A stretch of 64,000 bases of DNA from Sporosarcina sp. FSL K6-1508 (GTDB lineage: Bacteria; Bacillota; Bacilli; Bacillales_A; Planococcaceae): positions 3,111,001 through 3,175,000 of the forward strand of contig NZ_JBBOXF010000001.1 in NCBI RefSeq assembly GCF_038007465.1, given 5' to 3'. A program made the translations under genes and the position numbers. Within the stretch, counting starts at the first letter, position 1, and the number at the start of each line of letters is the position of its first letter. Below the pieces are notes generated by a model. That model did no database searches. It was not told where the DNA came from and worked only from the letters and a program-made list of their open reading frames with translations. Positions 51,941-60,534 of this stretch are shown here, one piece after another.

Positions 51941-52507
51941 ATGCAAGAGGAAACGCAATGGATACAAGAAGTTCTAGCTGGAAATAAGCAAATATACGCA
52001 CACATTATTGATAAATATAAGAATCCATTATATGCAACGATACTGCGGATGACAAAAAATCCGCATGATGCACAAGATCTTGTGCAGGAAGCATTCATCA
52101 AAGTGTATCAGCAGCTTGAAAAATATGATAATACAGGCTCATTTTCTAGTTGGCTCTATCGAGTAGCCATCAATCACTGTATGGATGAATTTCGCAAGAA
52201 GCGCTATAAAATGAAGCAAGTGGAAATAGACGAAGGTATGATGGCAAGCGCTGATACCCCGGAACTTATAATCTTGAAAAACGAGAACAGTAGACAGTTA
52301 GAACGTCTAATCGCAACGCTACCTGAAGATGAACGGATGATTATCCTATTACGTTATGTCAATGAACTTGGTTATCAGGAAATAAGTGAGCTGGTGGAAG
52401 CCCCTCTATCGACGGTCCGCAATAAACTTCATCGGGCAAAGAAAAAAATGAGAGAGACAGTTAAACGTGAAGGAGGAAATTTTCATGAAGTGTCCAACTT
52501 TAGATGA
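51941..52507 (+). CDS. ECF-subfamily RNA polymerase sigma factor
   Basis: Sigma factor of 188 residues. Region 2 is DAQDLVQEAFIKVYQQLE with the -10 recognition part GSFSSWLYRVAINHCMDEFR. Region 4 is LPEDERMIILLRYVNELGYQ followed by the helix-turn-helix EISELVEAPLSTVRNKLHRA. ATG 51941 follows CGGGAGG. Longer upstream frames lack such a site. The next gene overlaps it by 23 bases and encodes its likely membrane anti-sigma factor. A fitting promoter at 51854 suggests positive autoregulation, probably by an envelope signal. Confidence 0.93.
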   Translation: MQEETQWIQEVLAGNKQIYAHIIDKYKNPLYATILRMTKNPHDAQDLVQEAFIKVYQQLEKYDNTGSFSSWLYRVAINHCMDEFRKKRYKMKQVEIDEGMMASADTPELIILKNENSRQLERLIATLPEDERMIILLRYVNELGYQEISELVEAPLSTVRNKLHRAKKKMRETVKREGGNFHEVSNFR

Positions 52508-54086
52508 ACTTTCACACTATGTTGATGATCTACTAACAGAACAGCAGCATGATAAGTTACATGCGCATGTGAAAAGTTGTGATGCATGTCAGCGTGTCGT
52601 TACAGCTTTCAGAGGGGAGCAACAATTTATCAAGGAAACATTGCAAACACCCGTATTACATGATGATTTTACAATGTTGGTTCTTGATCAAATTGAGCCG
52701 TATGAGCAGAAGATTATTCCTGGAAAAAGAAAGTCATGGAAACGAATCATGCTTTTAGTGGCGGGAATTGTGTTAGCGCTTGGTGTGAGTGCTACCTTAA
52801 ATCCAAGTTTTGCCGAGTGGATAGAGGGACTGTTTTCAACGGAGCAGGCAGATGAAGGATTAAGGAGGGCACCGGATGCTGGTTTAGTTGAACGGGTCAA
52901 TCTGGAAGTGACGGATAAGGGAATTACGTTAAAAGTGGAAGATATTGTTGCTGATTCTTCGCGGGTAGCAATGTCATTCAAAGTATTGGATAAAAACGGA
53001 AAAGCAAAAAATCCGTATTTAGATTGGGAGGATTCCGAGAGCGGAATCATTGTCGTTGATCAAAACGGAACACGATTTGATTTTGCGAGAATGGATTGGC
53101 GAGAGGGCAGTGACTATGGGCTCATTCAATTTTCGCTGAGGAAACAGGAAGTATCGGAAAAACTTACTGTAAAGGTCAATTTAGTTGAACTCAATGGTGT
53201 AAAGGGCAACTGGCGACTGGACATTCCAATTGATTTAACAAAAAGCAATGTGTTAACAAAGTTTGTCCCCTTGCATGATGTACAAACAAGTAGCCATGGT
53301 GTGAGTATCCATATGAAAAAGATGCAATACTCGCCTACTTCGAATGAGTTAATGTATGAAACGGGCTTTACAGCGGAAGAGGAGATCCGGATCGAAAAAG
53401 AAATCCAACAGCATGAAGCCCAATTCGGTAAGGACAATATAAGGCCTGAACATGTGTATTCTGAATTTGAAACGGCCATACAATATCGCATTGAGAATAA
53501 AGACCAGCAAACGATTTATACACATGATTACAACTCCTCTTTCATAGAGGAAGAGCGGGTAGGGGATATGGAACTCTACCAGGGGACGGGTCAAAGGAGC
53601 GGGCAACTCGGTCAAGTTTTGTGGAATCAATCATTCATCCCACAACAAGAGGATGACAAACTTACCTTTGTATTAGATGGTGTGTTTAAAACAGTGCCTG
53701 CTGATTTCTCAGTTGCCATTCAACCAAAAGAATTGAAGAGAAATCCTGTTTCATTTGACTATGAAGGGAATGTTGTCACGATAATGGAAGTGACAAAGAA
53801 CTCCGATTACTATCTTCGTAAGTCCATTTTTCCTATCGGCAAGCGAACGTCTTTGACAATTGCAATGGATCGAAAGCGAGAGGCAAAATCCTCAGATTTA
53901 GGTAAATGGATTTTAGTGGATAACAAAGGAAATGCATATATTACTTTTGCATATGGAGGTGGGTCTGACAGCTATCTTGAAGTCTATGGCTTAGACAAAA
54001 TCCCTAAAGAATTCACGTTACACCTCGTTTCCGTTACTCGTTATGAAGAGTTCGAAGGAAAATGGGAGGTACCTTTATATAAATAG
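52485..54086 (+). CDS. Transmembrane anti-sigma factor with zf-HC2 and DUF4179-like domains
   Basis: Protein of 533 residues. An N-terminal zinc-associated anti-sigma domain (LHAHVKSCDACQ, HxxxCxxC) is cytoplasmic. One transmembrane helix (IMLLVAGIVLALGVSATL) lies near residues 87-104. The remaining roughly 420 residues are extracellular and beta-rich, of the DUF4179/DUF5643 kind. It should hold the ECF sigma inactive at the membrane until a signal is sensed. ATG 52485 follows AGGAGG and overlaps the sigma gene, so the two are co-translated. A terminator follows. Confidence 0.9.
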   Translation: MKCPTLDELSHYVDDLLTEQQHDKLHAHVKSCDACQRVVTAFRGEQQFIKETLQTPVLHDDFTMLVLDQIEPYEQKIIPGKRKSWKRIMLLVAGIVLALGVSATLNPSFAEWIEGLFSTEQADEGLRRAPDAGLVERVNLEVTDKGITLKVEDIVADSSRVAMSFKVLDKNGKAKNPYLDWEDSESGIIVVDQNGTRFDFARMDWREGSDYGLIQFSLRKQEVSEKLTVKVNLVELNGVKGNWRLDIPIDLTKSNVLTKFVPLHDVQTSSHGVSIHMKKMQYSPTSNELMYETGFTAEEEIRIEKEIQQHEAQFGKDNIRPEHVYSEFETAIQYRIENKDQQTIYTHDYNSSFIEEERVGDMELYQGTGQRSGQLGQVLWNQSFIPQQEDDKLTFVLDGVFKTVPADFSVAIQPKELKRNPVSFDYEGNVVTIMEVTKNSDYYLRKSIFPIGKRTSLTIAMDRKREAKSSDLGKWILVDNKGNAYITFAYGGGSDSYLEVYGLDKIPKEFTLHLVSVTRYEEFEGKWEVPLYK

Positions 54087-54120
54087 ATGCACGTAGTTGT
54101 TTAGCCATGAATTACAGTCA

Positions 54121-54155
54121 AAGAGAGACTCCGGAGATTTTGGGGTCTCTTTTTT
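54121..54155 (+). terminator. Terminator after sigma/anti-sigma operon
   Basis: AGAGACTCC / GGGGTCTCT stem with a run of six T. Confidence 0.88.
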
Positions 54156-54394
54156 AGTGCTTATAAATGTCAGCATGAGCTTTCAAATGTAGGTATATGG
54201 AAACCCTATAATATTGAAATAATTTTAGTTTGTCAGCGCAAGTGCTGATATAATGAAATTTAACTCTTTGGAATAATCGGTTCCCCATAAACACAGGGGT
54301 GGCGTAGTCATTTAAGTAATTGGTTATTTTGTTGATGGCATACATAGAATTTCTTACTGGAACATACGTGCTTTTATGGAAAGGAGTAGAATAA

Positions 54395-54862
54395 ATGGAA
54401 CTACATTTTTATAATCATACTTTTGATGAACTCATAGAAAACTATATACTAACTGACGAACAACTACGTTTTACGGGAACGCCCAAAGAGGCTATTGATT
54501 TTTCGATTGCAGAACAAAATCGCTATTCGATTTTAGCAATGAAAAATGAGCAACTGGTAACGTTCTTTAGCCTACATAAAGGTGAAGGGGTCAAGCCTTT
54601 TTCCCCTAACAACAATGCTATATTAATTAGAAGTTTTTCAACAGATTTTCATCAGCAAGGTAAAGGTTATGGAAAGAATGCATTGATACTAACACCGGAA
54701 TTTGTCAGAAATCATTTTATGGGTATTAATGAGATTGTACTAGCTGTAAATGTTAAAAATAAGGCAGCTCAAGCTTTGTATAAAAAGTGTGGCTATATTG
54801 ATGAGGGTGTTCGAGAGATGGGAAGGAATGGCGAACTCATTGTGATGAGCTATCATCTGTAG
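54395..54862 (+). CDS. GNAT-family N-acetyltransferase
   Basis: Acetyl-CoA-dependent transferase of 155 residues. The central acetyl-CoA loop is FHQQGKGYGKNALIL, followed by IVLAVNVKNKAAQALYKKCG and YIDEGVREMGRNGE at the C-terminus, the standard GNAT fold. Substrate unknown. ATG 54395 follows AAAGGAG. The asparaginase gene follows after 38 bases, so the two may share a transcript. Confidence 0.88.
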   Translation: MELHFYNHTFDELIENYILTDEQLRFTGTPKEAIDFSIAEQNRYSILAMKNEQLVTFFSLHKGEGVKPFSPNNNAILIRSFSTDFHQQGKGYGKNALILTPEFVRNHFMGINEIVLAVNVKNKAAQALYKKCGYIDEGVREMGRNGELIVMSYHL

Positions 54863-54900
54863 GAATTTCATTTATAACGAGCAAGTGGAGGAGACAAAAA

Positions 54901-55905
54901 ATGGACCAAAAAGCATTGGTGAAAGAATATCGTAATAACATTTTAGAAAATGTCCATATGGGTATTATTTGTGGAATCAATGCAGAGGGCGATATTCTTT
55001 ATTCTGTTGGCGACGAAAATCATATGACATTTCTTCGTTCTGCGGCAAAACCTTTCCAATCCATCCCAGTCATTCAAAATGGAGTGGATGACAAGTTCGG
55101 GCTTACATCCAAAGAAGCTGCTTTATTTGCCGCTTCACATCGTGGGGAGGATTACCACATCGAAGCCCTGGAATCAATTTTAAAAAAGACTGGCATTGAT
55201 GAAGAACAATTTTATTGCTGTCCAACCTATCCGCTGAATGAAGAGCCGAAAGCAGACTATCACAGAATGCACGGTATGCAACGAAAGCTCTACCATAACT
55301 GCTCAGGAAAGCATAGCGGTTTTATCGCCTTGGCAAAAGTACTGGAACACGATATGGACGGTTATTGGGAGTTGGAACATCCTGTACAGCAGCTAAGTTT
55401 GGCCGCAATGGCTGATATGGCCAATTATCCGAAGGAAGACATCGGTATCGGAATTGATGGATGTGGGTTTCCAGTGTATGCAATGCCTCTTCAACACATT
55501 GCGCAAGCATACCTGAAACTTGCCTGTCCAGATTTAATTCAGCAACCGAAAATGAGAGAGGCTGTCGTCAAAATTACGGGCTATATGAATGCACATCCGG
55601 AGATGATTGCAAGCCATGACTTCATCTGTTCTGTTTTATTGGCAGACCTTAATATCGTTGCTAAAGGGGGAGCCAAGGGTGTGTATGGTTTTGCACTTAA
55701 GAAGGAGCGAATGAGCTTTGCATTAAAAGTGATGGATGGATCCGAGCTTGTCTGGCCAATCATAATTGCATCTATTTTGGAACAAATCAATTATGAAAAA
55801 CGACAGACGATTGAGCGTTTGTATGAGTTGGTGCCAAAAGAATTAATAAACGATAATCTGACTATCGTAGGGGAAAGAAAAGTTGTATTTGATTTACGGA
55901 AATAA
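54901..55905 (+). CDS. Asparaginase (Asparaginase_II / Rhizobium-type)
   Basis: Protein of 334 residues of the thermolabile (Rhizobium etli-type) asparaginase family, unrelated to AnsA/AnsB. Recognised from MTFLRSAAKPFQSIPV, ASHRGEDYHIEALESIL, HNCSGKHSGFIAL, GIDGCGFPVYAMPL and AKGGAKGVYGF. The conserved Ser, His, Cys and Lys positions of the family are in these segments. Likely hydrolyses L-asparagine to aspartate and ammonia in the cytoplasm. GTGGAGGAG precedes the ATG. cutC follows 29 bases later. Confidence 0.88.
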   Translation: MDQKALVKEYRNNILENVHMGIICGINAEGDILYSVGDENHMTFLRSAAKPFQSIPVIQNGVDDKFGLTSKEAALFAASHRGEDYHIEALESILKKTGIDEEQFYCCPTYPLNEEPKADYHRMHGMQRKLYHNCSGKHSGFIALAKVLEHDMDGYWELEHPVQQLSLAAMADMANYPKEDIGIGIDGCGFPVYAMPLQHIAQAYLKLACPDLIQQPKMREAVVKITGYMNAHPEMIASHDFICSVLLADLNIVAKGGAKGVYGFALKKERMSFALKVMDGSELVWPIIIASILEQINYEKRQTIERLYELVPKELINDNLTIVGERKVVFDLRK

Positions 55906-55934
55906 AATAAATTCATAGGGGCGTAATTAAAACA

Positions 55935-56627
55935 ATGTTGGAAATTATAGCTACAAGCTTGGCAGATGCTATTGCTGCAGAACGTAGTGGTGCTGACAGA
56001 TTGGAACTTTGCACAGCTTTGTCTGAAGGTGGGCTAACGCCAAGTTTGGGATTGGTGGAAGCAGTGGTTGAGGGTGTTGATATTCCGGTTCATGTAATCG
56101 TTCGTCCACATAGTCGAACATTTCACTATAATGACAATGATTTAGCTGTAATGCAAGCAGATATTCGCCATGTTAAGCGTGTAGGAGCCTCGGGAGTCGT
56201 TATAGGAGCGCTAAGCGTGGATAACAAAGTGAATACGGAAGCCCTATCACGTTTGTTGGAGGAAGTTGGGGGGATGAGTGTCACCTTCCACCGTGCATTT
56301 GATGAGATAAAAAATCAGCTGGAAGCATTAGAAGTCATTGCTCGTTTCCCACAGATTCAGCGGATTTTGACATCAGGGGGACAAGCACCAGCACCAGAAG
56401 CTGCCGAACAACTTAAAAAGTTGGTCGACAAGTCTAAAAACACGTCAGTCGGGATTTTAGCGGGGAATGGTATGAACCCTGAAACACTGTCTTCACTGGT
56501 TTCTGCAACAGGACTAGAAGAAGTCCATTTCGGGTCGGCTGTTCGTATTAACAGGAGTTTTAGGTATCCGATCGATGAGGCGGCTATTACGGCGATAAAA
56601 AGAAAACTGCATATGTTGGTTAAATGA
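55935..56627 (+). CDS. cutC: CutC-family protein (copper homeostasis type)
   Basis: TIM-barrel protein of 230 residues. The family is clear from DRLELCTALSEGGLTPSLG, HVIVRPHSRTFHYNDNDL, VTFHRAFDEI, RILTSGGQAPAPEAA and ILAGNGMNPE. Although named for copper tolerance in E. coli, the molecular role is disputed. The ribosome site is weak (AGGGGCG). It follows asparaginase closely and is followed by a dispersed repeat copy. Confidence 0.92.
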   Translation: MLEIIATSLADAIAAERSGADRLELCTALSEGGLTPSLGLVEAVVEGVDIPVHVIVRPHSRTFHYNDNDLAVMQADIRHVKRVGASGVVIGALSVDNKVNTEALSRLLEEVGGMSVTFHRAFDEIKNQLEALEVIARFPQIQRILTSGGQAPAPEAAEQLKKLVDKSKNTSVGILAGNGMNPETLSSLVSATGLEEVHFGSAVRINRSFRYPIDEAAITAIKRKLHMLVK

Positions 56628-56631
56628 TTAC

Positions 56632-56745
56632 CTATATAAACTGAGGGAAGTTGCCTTACAAGAGGTAGTTGAAGCTAATTGGTATTGGGCGGGAAGCATC
56701 CCTTAGCGTAGTAGTGGATTTGAAGGAAATCTCTATTTTTACTTA
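56632..56745 (-). repeat. Dispersed intergenic repeat copy (R8)
   Basis: Read on the minus strand it contains ACGCTAAGGGATGCTTCCCG followed by CC, preceded by AAATCCACTAC, matching the core and left part of the 21991-22169 repeat with drift. The plus-strand left end reads CTATATAAACTGAGGGAAG. Confidence 0.6.
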
Positions 56746-56891
56746 TTTAGTTTGTGAAGAGGACAGTTAGACTGTAGAGATAAATCAAAAGAAAAAGAAG
56801 ATGTTTATGATAAATTATCTGATATAATTTAAGTGTCTGAAATTCATTGAATAATTAACTTTGAGACAATCAGTTAAAGGAGGCGATCATT

Positions 56892-56948
56892 ATGACAAAC
56901 AAAAGAATTTTAATCGGTAATGACTATAAGGGGATAACGTCTAATTAA
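56892..56948 (+). CDS. Very short open frame, 18 residues, possible leader or remnant
   Basis: ATG 56892 follows AAAGGAGGCGAT, an excellent ribosome site, but the frame stops after 18 codons (MTNKRILIGNDYKGITSN). It lies 45 bases before the GNAT gene and could be a leader peptide or the start of a gene lost by deletion. Expression is unproven. Confidence 0.3.
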   Translation: MTNKRILIGNDYKGITSN

Positions 56949-56992
56949 CTAGTATGTTTAGCGTTTCCCCGTAATTTGAAAGGGGAAAACTC

Positions 56993-57448
56993 ATGAGTAC
57001 AAAAAATGTGGAAATTGTAGAAGTGAATGCAGAAAACTGGTATGAATGCTGTGAATTAGAGGTATCACAGGAACAAACAAAATACATTGAATCAAATGCG
57101 ATATCAATCGCTCAATCAAAATTTGAGCCTACATTAAAGCCATATGCTATTTATTCTGATGAAAAAGTTGTTGGCTTTCTGATGTACAATTCTATACTTG
57201 AGGAACTAGACGGTTATTGGGTATATAGAATAATGGTGGACAAGAAGTTCCAAGGTCAAAGTATCGGTAAAAAAGCGACTAAGTTAATGATTTTAGAAAT
57301 GGCTAAATTACCGAATGTGAAAAAAATTGTTGTAGGTTATCATCTGGATAATTCGGAGGCACATAATTTATATTCAAGTTTAGGTTTCATTAATAATGGA
57401 GATAGGTTCGGTAAAGAGATGGCAGTTATAAAATATATTACAGATTGA
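56993..57448 (+). CDS. GNAT acetyltransferase, spermine/spermidine N-acetyltransferase (BltD) like
   Basis: Protein of 151 residues. The start resembles B. subtilis BltD, with VSQEQTKYIESNAISIAQSK near residue 24, then KPYAIYSDEKVVGFLMY, VDKKFQGQSIGKKATKLMI (acetyl-CoA loop) and NSEAHNLYSSLGFINNG. BltD acetylates spermidine and spermine. The resemblance is by eye, so a different amine substrate is possible. AAGGGGAA precedes ATG 56993. It would fit with the polyamine operon and paiA in this window. Confidence 0.8.
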   Translation: MSTKNVEIVEVNAENWYECCELEVSQEQTKYIESNAISIAQSKFEPTLKPYAIYSDEKVVGFLMYNSILEELDGYWVYRIMVDKKFQGQSIGKKATKLMILEMAKLPNVKKIVVGYHLDNSEAHNLYSSLGFINNGDRFGKEMAVIKYITD

Positions 57449-57560
57449 GAAGCCGATAAGTATTTAAAACGTTGTAGGGACGGTTTCTTTAATTTAAGAA
57501 GAAGTACAAAAATGATTAAGTTTATTATAAAATAATGGTTCAATTGAATACCGAAAAAGT

Positions 57561-57593
57561 AATCAGCCATTTTTATACAGATGGCTGATTTTT
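57561..57593 (+). terminator. Terminator after BltD-like gene
   Basis: Perfect stem AATCAGCCAT / ATGGCTGATT with T-tract, about 110 bases after the stop codon. Confidence 0.85.
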
Positions 57594-57804
57594 GAATTCC
57601 ACTATAACTATGCAATCAGGAAATCAAACTGATTCTCATATAAAATCTATTATTAATCTGATCATATGATCGTTATTTATTGACAAGAAAATAACTAGTT
57701 CAGTATGATAATAAAGTTGATTCCTAGCGACAATGGATAGAGTTAAGCTATTGGTCACCGCGTGTAAAGGGAGGGAAAACCACGCGTTAAACGTAAATCG
57801 GAAA

Positions 57805-57990
57805 ACAGATAAAGCGCCAGTGCTGAAGAAATCGGACGTCACTAATTTTCAGCAGACGAGGTGGAGGAGTATCGAAATTTCGGCGGAAGCCTCCCAATCG
57901 CAATTGCCCGGTTGTATTTTTTGCTAGTAAATCATTTGAGCAATCGAATGGACAAAGGAGCAAAAAGGCAAAGTTTTTCAAGCAATCTAT
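57805..57990 (+). ncRNA. glmS ribozyme/riboswitch
   Basis: The 5' UTR of glmS carries the self-cleaving GlcN6P-activated ribozyme. The cleavage site is AAA^GCGCC, between 57813 and 57814. The P2 region with AGCGCCAGTGCTGAAG pairs later with TTTCAGCA, then comes the conserved core GACGAGG, TATCGAA, TTCGGCGG and GCCTCC, in the spacing of the Bacillus ribozyme. It sits about 70-250 bases before glmS. High glucosamine-6-phosphate would trigger cleavage and mRNA decay. The 3' limit (P3/P4 region) is approximate. Confidence 0.9.
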
Positions 57991-58061
57991 AAGGACACTT
58001 CGCTAATTTAGCTGAGGTGTAGTTAAGTATTGCTTATTTTGCAAACATCGGAGGAAAAAAT

Positions 58062-59864
58062 ATGTGTGGAATAGTAGGTTATATTGGTGATTTAGATGCG
58101 AAAGAAATTCTATTAAAGGGACTTGAAAAGTTAGAATATCGCGGTTATGATTCAGCGGGAATCGCACTGCGCAATGAAGAAGGCATTACTGTTATAAAAG
58201 AAAAAGGACGTATTGCAGACCTTCGGGCAGCAGTAGATTCAACAGTCTTAGCGTCAACTGGAATTGGTCATACACGCTGGGCGACGCATGGTGTTCCAAA
58301 TCAAATGAATGCACACCCTCATCAAAGTACATCGAGTCGTTTTACACTTGTGCATAATGGTGTAATTGAGAATTATCATAACCTGCAAAAAGAATATTTA
58401 CAGGGTGTTCAAATGAGTTCTGACACGGATACAGAAGTCATCGTACAGCTTGTTGAAAAGTTTGCCCAAGAGGGGATGACCACTGAAACAGCTTTCCGTC
58501 ATACACTGTCTCTACTTCATGGTTCCTATGCGATCGCTATGTTAGATGCTGATGAGGCAGACACTATTTTTGTTGCGAAAAACAAGAGCCCATTGCTAAT
58601 AGGAGTTGGAGAGCACTTCAATGTAGTCGCCTCTGATGCTATGGCAATGTTACAAGTAACAGACCAATACGTGGAACTACATGATCAAGAAGTTGTCATT
58701 GTGCGCAAAGAGGCAATTGAACTGATGACATTGGCGGGCGTTATTATCGACCGTGCACCATATAAAGCAGAGCTTGATATGAGCGACATTGAGAAAGGCA
58801 CATATCCTCACTTTATGCTGAAAGAAATGGACGAACAGCCAGGTGTTGTTCGTAAGATTATTCAAGCATATGAGAACGAGCAAGGTGAACTTGCAATGGA
58901 TTCGGCCATTGTAAATGCTTTTAACGAAGCTGACCGTCTTTATATAATTGCAGCGGGCACAAGCTATCACGCTGGTCTAATCGGAAAGCACTATTTTGAA
59001 AAAATCGCGGGCATTCCGGTTGAAGTGCATATTTCAAGTGAATTTGGCTATAACATGCCTCTTCTTTCGGAAAAACCTTTATTTCTTTTCATTACACAAT
59101 CTGGAGAGACTGCGGACAGCCGCCAAGTATTAGTGAAAATAAAAGCGTTAGGCTACCCAAGCATAACGTTAACAAACGCTTCAGGTTCCACACTTTCTCG
59201 TGAAGCGGATCATACATTACTGTTATATGCGGGTCCAGAAATTGCCGTAGCTTCGACAAAAGCGTACACAGCTCAAGTAGCAGTTCTTGCCATCGCAGCC
59301 TATGTTGTAGCGAAAGAGCGAGGGGAAACTATACCAATTGATTTGAAGAAAGAGCTTGCTATCGTGGCGAATGCTATCCAAACACTTGTGGATTCAAAAG
59401 AGGAAATGGAGCAAATTGCATATGAATTCTTAGCGGTCTCGCGAAATGCATTCTTCATCGGGCGGAACCTAGACTATTATGTTAGCTTAGAAGGCGCACT
59501 TAAAGTAAAAGAAATTTCTTACATTCAAGCGGAAGGCTTCGCAGGAGGGGAATTAAAACACGGGACAATTGCACTGATTGAAGAGGGCACACCTGTGTTT
59601 GCAATAGTTACTCAACAAGCCGTGAGTCTCAACACTCGTGGTAATGTTAAAGAAGTTGTCGCGCGCGGAGCAAATCCTTGCATACTGTCAATGGAAGGGT
59701 TGGAAGAAGAGGACGATCGTTTTATACTGCCGAAAGTGCATGCATTACTTACACCGCTTGTTGCTGTTATCCCGCTACAATTGATTAGCTACTTCGCCGC
59801 TCTTCATAGAGGATGTGACGTTGACAAACCACGTAATTTAGCTAAATCGGTTACGGTGGAGTAA
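58062..59864 (+). CDS. glmS: Glucosamine-fructose-6-phosphate aminotransferase (isomerizing)
   Basis: Enzyme of 600 residues making GlcN-6-P from fructose-6-P and glutamine for peptidoglycan synthesis. The N-terminal glutamine amidotransferase has Cys at residue 2 (MCGIVGYIGDLDAKE), TRWATHGVPNQMNAHPHQS and VHNGVIENY. Two SIS domains follow, with IAAGTSYHAGLIGKHYFE, ITQSGETADS and EGFAGGELKHGTIALIEEG. The C-terminus ends LAKSVTVE as usual. A glmS ribozyme controls it, and a terminator follows. Confidence 0.98.
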   Translation: MCGIVGYIGDLDAKEILLKGLEKLEYRGYDSAGIALRNEEGITVIKEKGRIADLRAAVDSTVLASTGIGHTRWATHGVPNQMNAHPHQSTSSRFTLVHNGVIENYHNLQKEYLQGVQMSSDTDTEVIVQLVEKFAQEGMTTETAFRHTLSLLHGSYAIAMLDADEADTIFVAKNKSPLLIGVGEHFNVVASDAMAMLQVTDQYVELHDQEVVIVRKEAIELMTLAGVIIDRAPYKAELDMSDIEKGTYPHFMLKEMDEQPGVVRKIIQAYENEQGELAMDSAIVNAFNEADRLYIIAAGTSYHAGLIGKHYFEKIAGIPVEVHISSEFGYNMPLLSEKPLFLFITQSGETADSRQVLVKIKALGYPSITLTNASGSTLSREADHTLLLYAGPEIAVASTKAYTAQVAVLAIAAYVVAKERGETIPIDLKKELAIVANAIQTLVDSKEEMEQIAYEFLAVSRNAFFIGRNLDYYVSLEGALKVKEISYIQAEGFAGGELKHGTIALIEEGTPVFAIVTQQAVSLNTRGNVKEVVARGANPCILSMEGLEEEDDRFILPKVHALLTPLVAVIPLQLISYFAALHRGCDVDKPRNLAKSVTVE

Positions 59865-59916
59865 GATTGGTTTGGAATACCGATTTGTGCGTGATGTGAC
59901 AAAAAATTCTTTACTA

Positions 59917-59955
59917 AGTACCTCTAAAGTAGAACCTGCTTTAGAGGTACTTTTT
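59917..59955 (+). terminator. Terminator after glmS
   Basis: Perfect stem AGTACCTCTAAAG / CTTTAGAGGTACT with T-tract. Confidence 0.9.
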
Positions 59956-60063
59956 AACATAGTGTTATGTTGCGATGGCCGCGTTCGTACGACAAGAGAG
60001 CAGTGTTGTAAAAGAAGAAATTTTAACATAGAAGAGACAATAAAGATTTATAATGAATTAGTG

Positions 60064-60104
60064 AAATCGTATTTAAGAGAGTACCTCTCTCGAATGCGAT
60101 TTTT
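60064..60104 (+). terminator. Second hairpin downstream of glmS
   Basis: AAATCGTATTTAAGAGAG pairs imperfectly with CTCTCTCGAATGCGATTT, followed by TT. It may be a backup terminator. No gene lies between it and the glmS terminator. Confidence 0.5.
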
Positions 60105-60120
60105 CCATTTATTTATTTAT

Positions 60121-60246
60121 CTAAATTCGACCTAAAGGCGATGTTTCAAGTTCAGCTTCAGGTTTTATAGTGAAAGAAATCCACAAGGTTAATACTAAAA
60201 ACCCCAATACATAAAGTGTATATTTCGCTTTAGCCGGCATCTTCAT
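60121..60246 (-). CDS. Possible small single-pass membrane protein, 41 residues
   Basis: Minus-strand frame starting MKMPAKAKYTLYVLGFLVLT and continuing hydrophobic to about residue 28, with an acidic tail. The lysine-rich start followed by one transmembrane helix is typical of small membrane proteins. No good ribosome site precedes the ATG, so expression is doubtful. Confidence 0.35.
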   Translation of the reverse strand: MKMPAKAKYTLYVLGFLVLTLWISFTIKPEAELETSPLGRI

Positions 60247-60447
60247 CGTTACGTAATAGATAATTCTTTAAGTATTACAATATGCAAGGTGCTATCTCCC
60301 ATAAATTTTTCAACGTCTTATTCCTTCACGTATGCTTCTTCCTTAATATGAAATGCCGTCTTCCAACTTTATTAATATTTATATTGTTTACATTCATTTA
60401 TATCAATCCTTTACATTAATCTGAATAGTAATACTCACTTTGCTAAC

Positions 60448-60467
60448 TTTGTTGCAATTGCAACAAA
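60448..60467. promoter_or_regulatory. Perfect palindrome, probable MarR operator
   Basis: TTTGTTGCAATTGCAACAAA is a 20-bp perfect palindrome 68 bases before the MarR gene. TTGCAATTGCAA-like sites are typical MarR-family operators, so it probably mediates autorepression of marR-paiA-paiB. The nearby 3' T-rich sequence is not a terminator. Confidence 0.7.
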
Positions 60468-60534
60468 AATAGTTTACATTTAATTCATAATACTTTTTAG
60501 CAAATGTAATATAAAATACGATAAGGAGTAGATT

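Noticed and set aside
59872..60135. Open frame of 87 codons after glmS
   Set aside because: It reads through the glmS terminator stem and has no ribosome site.
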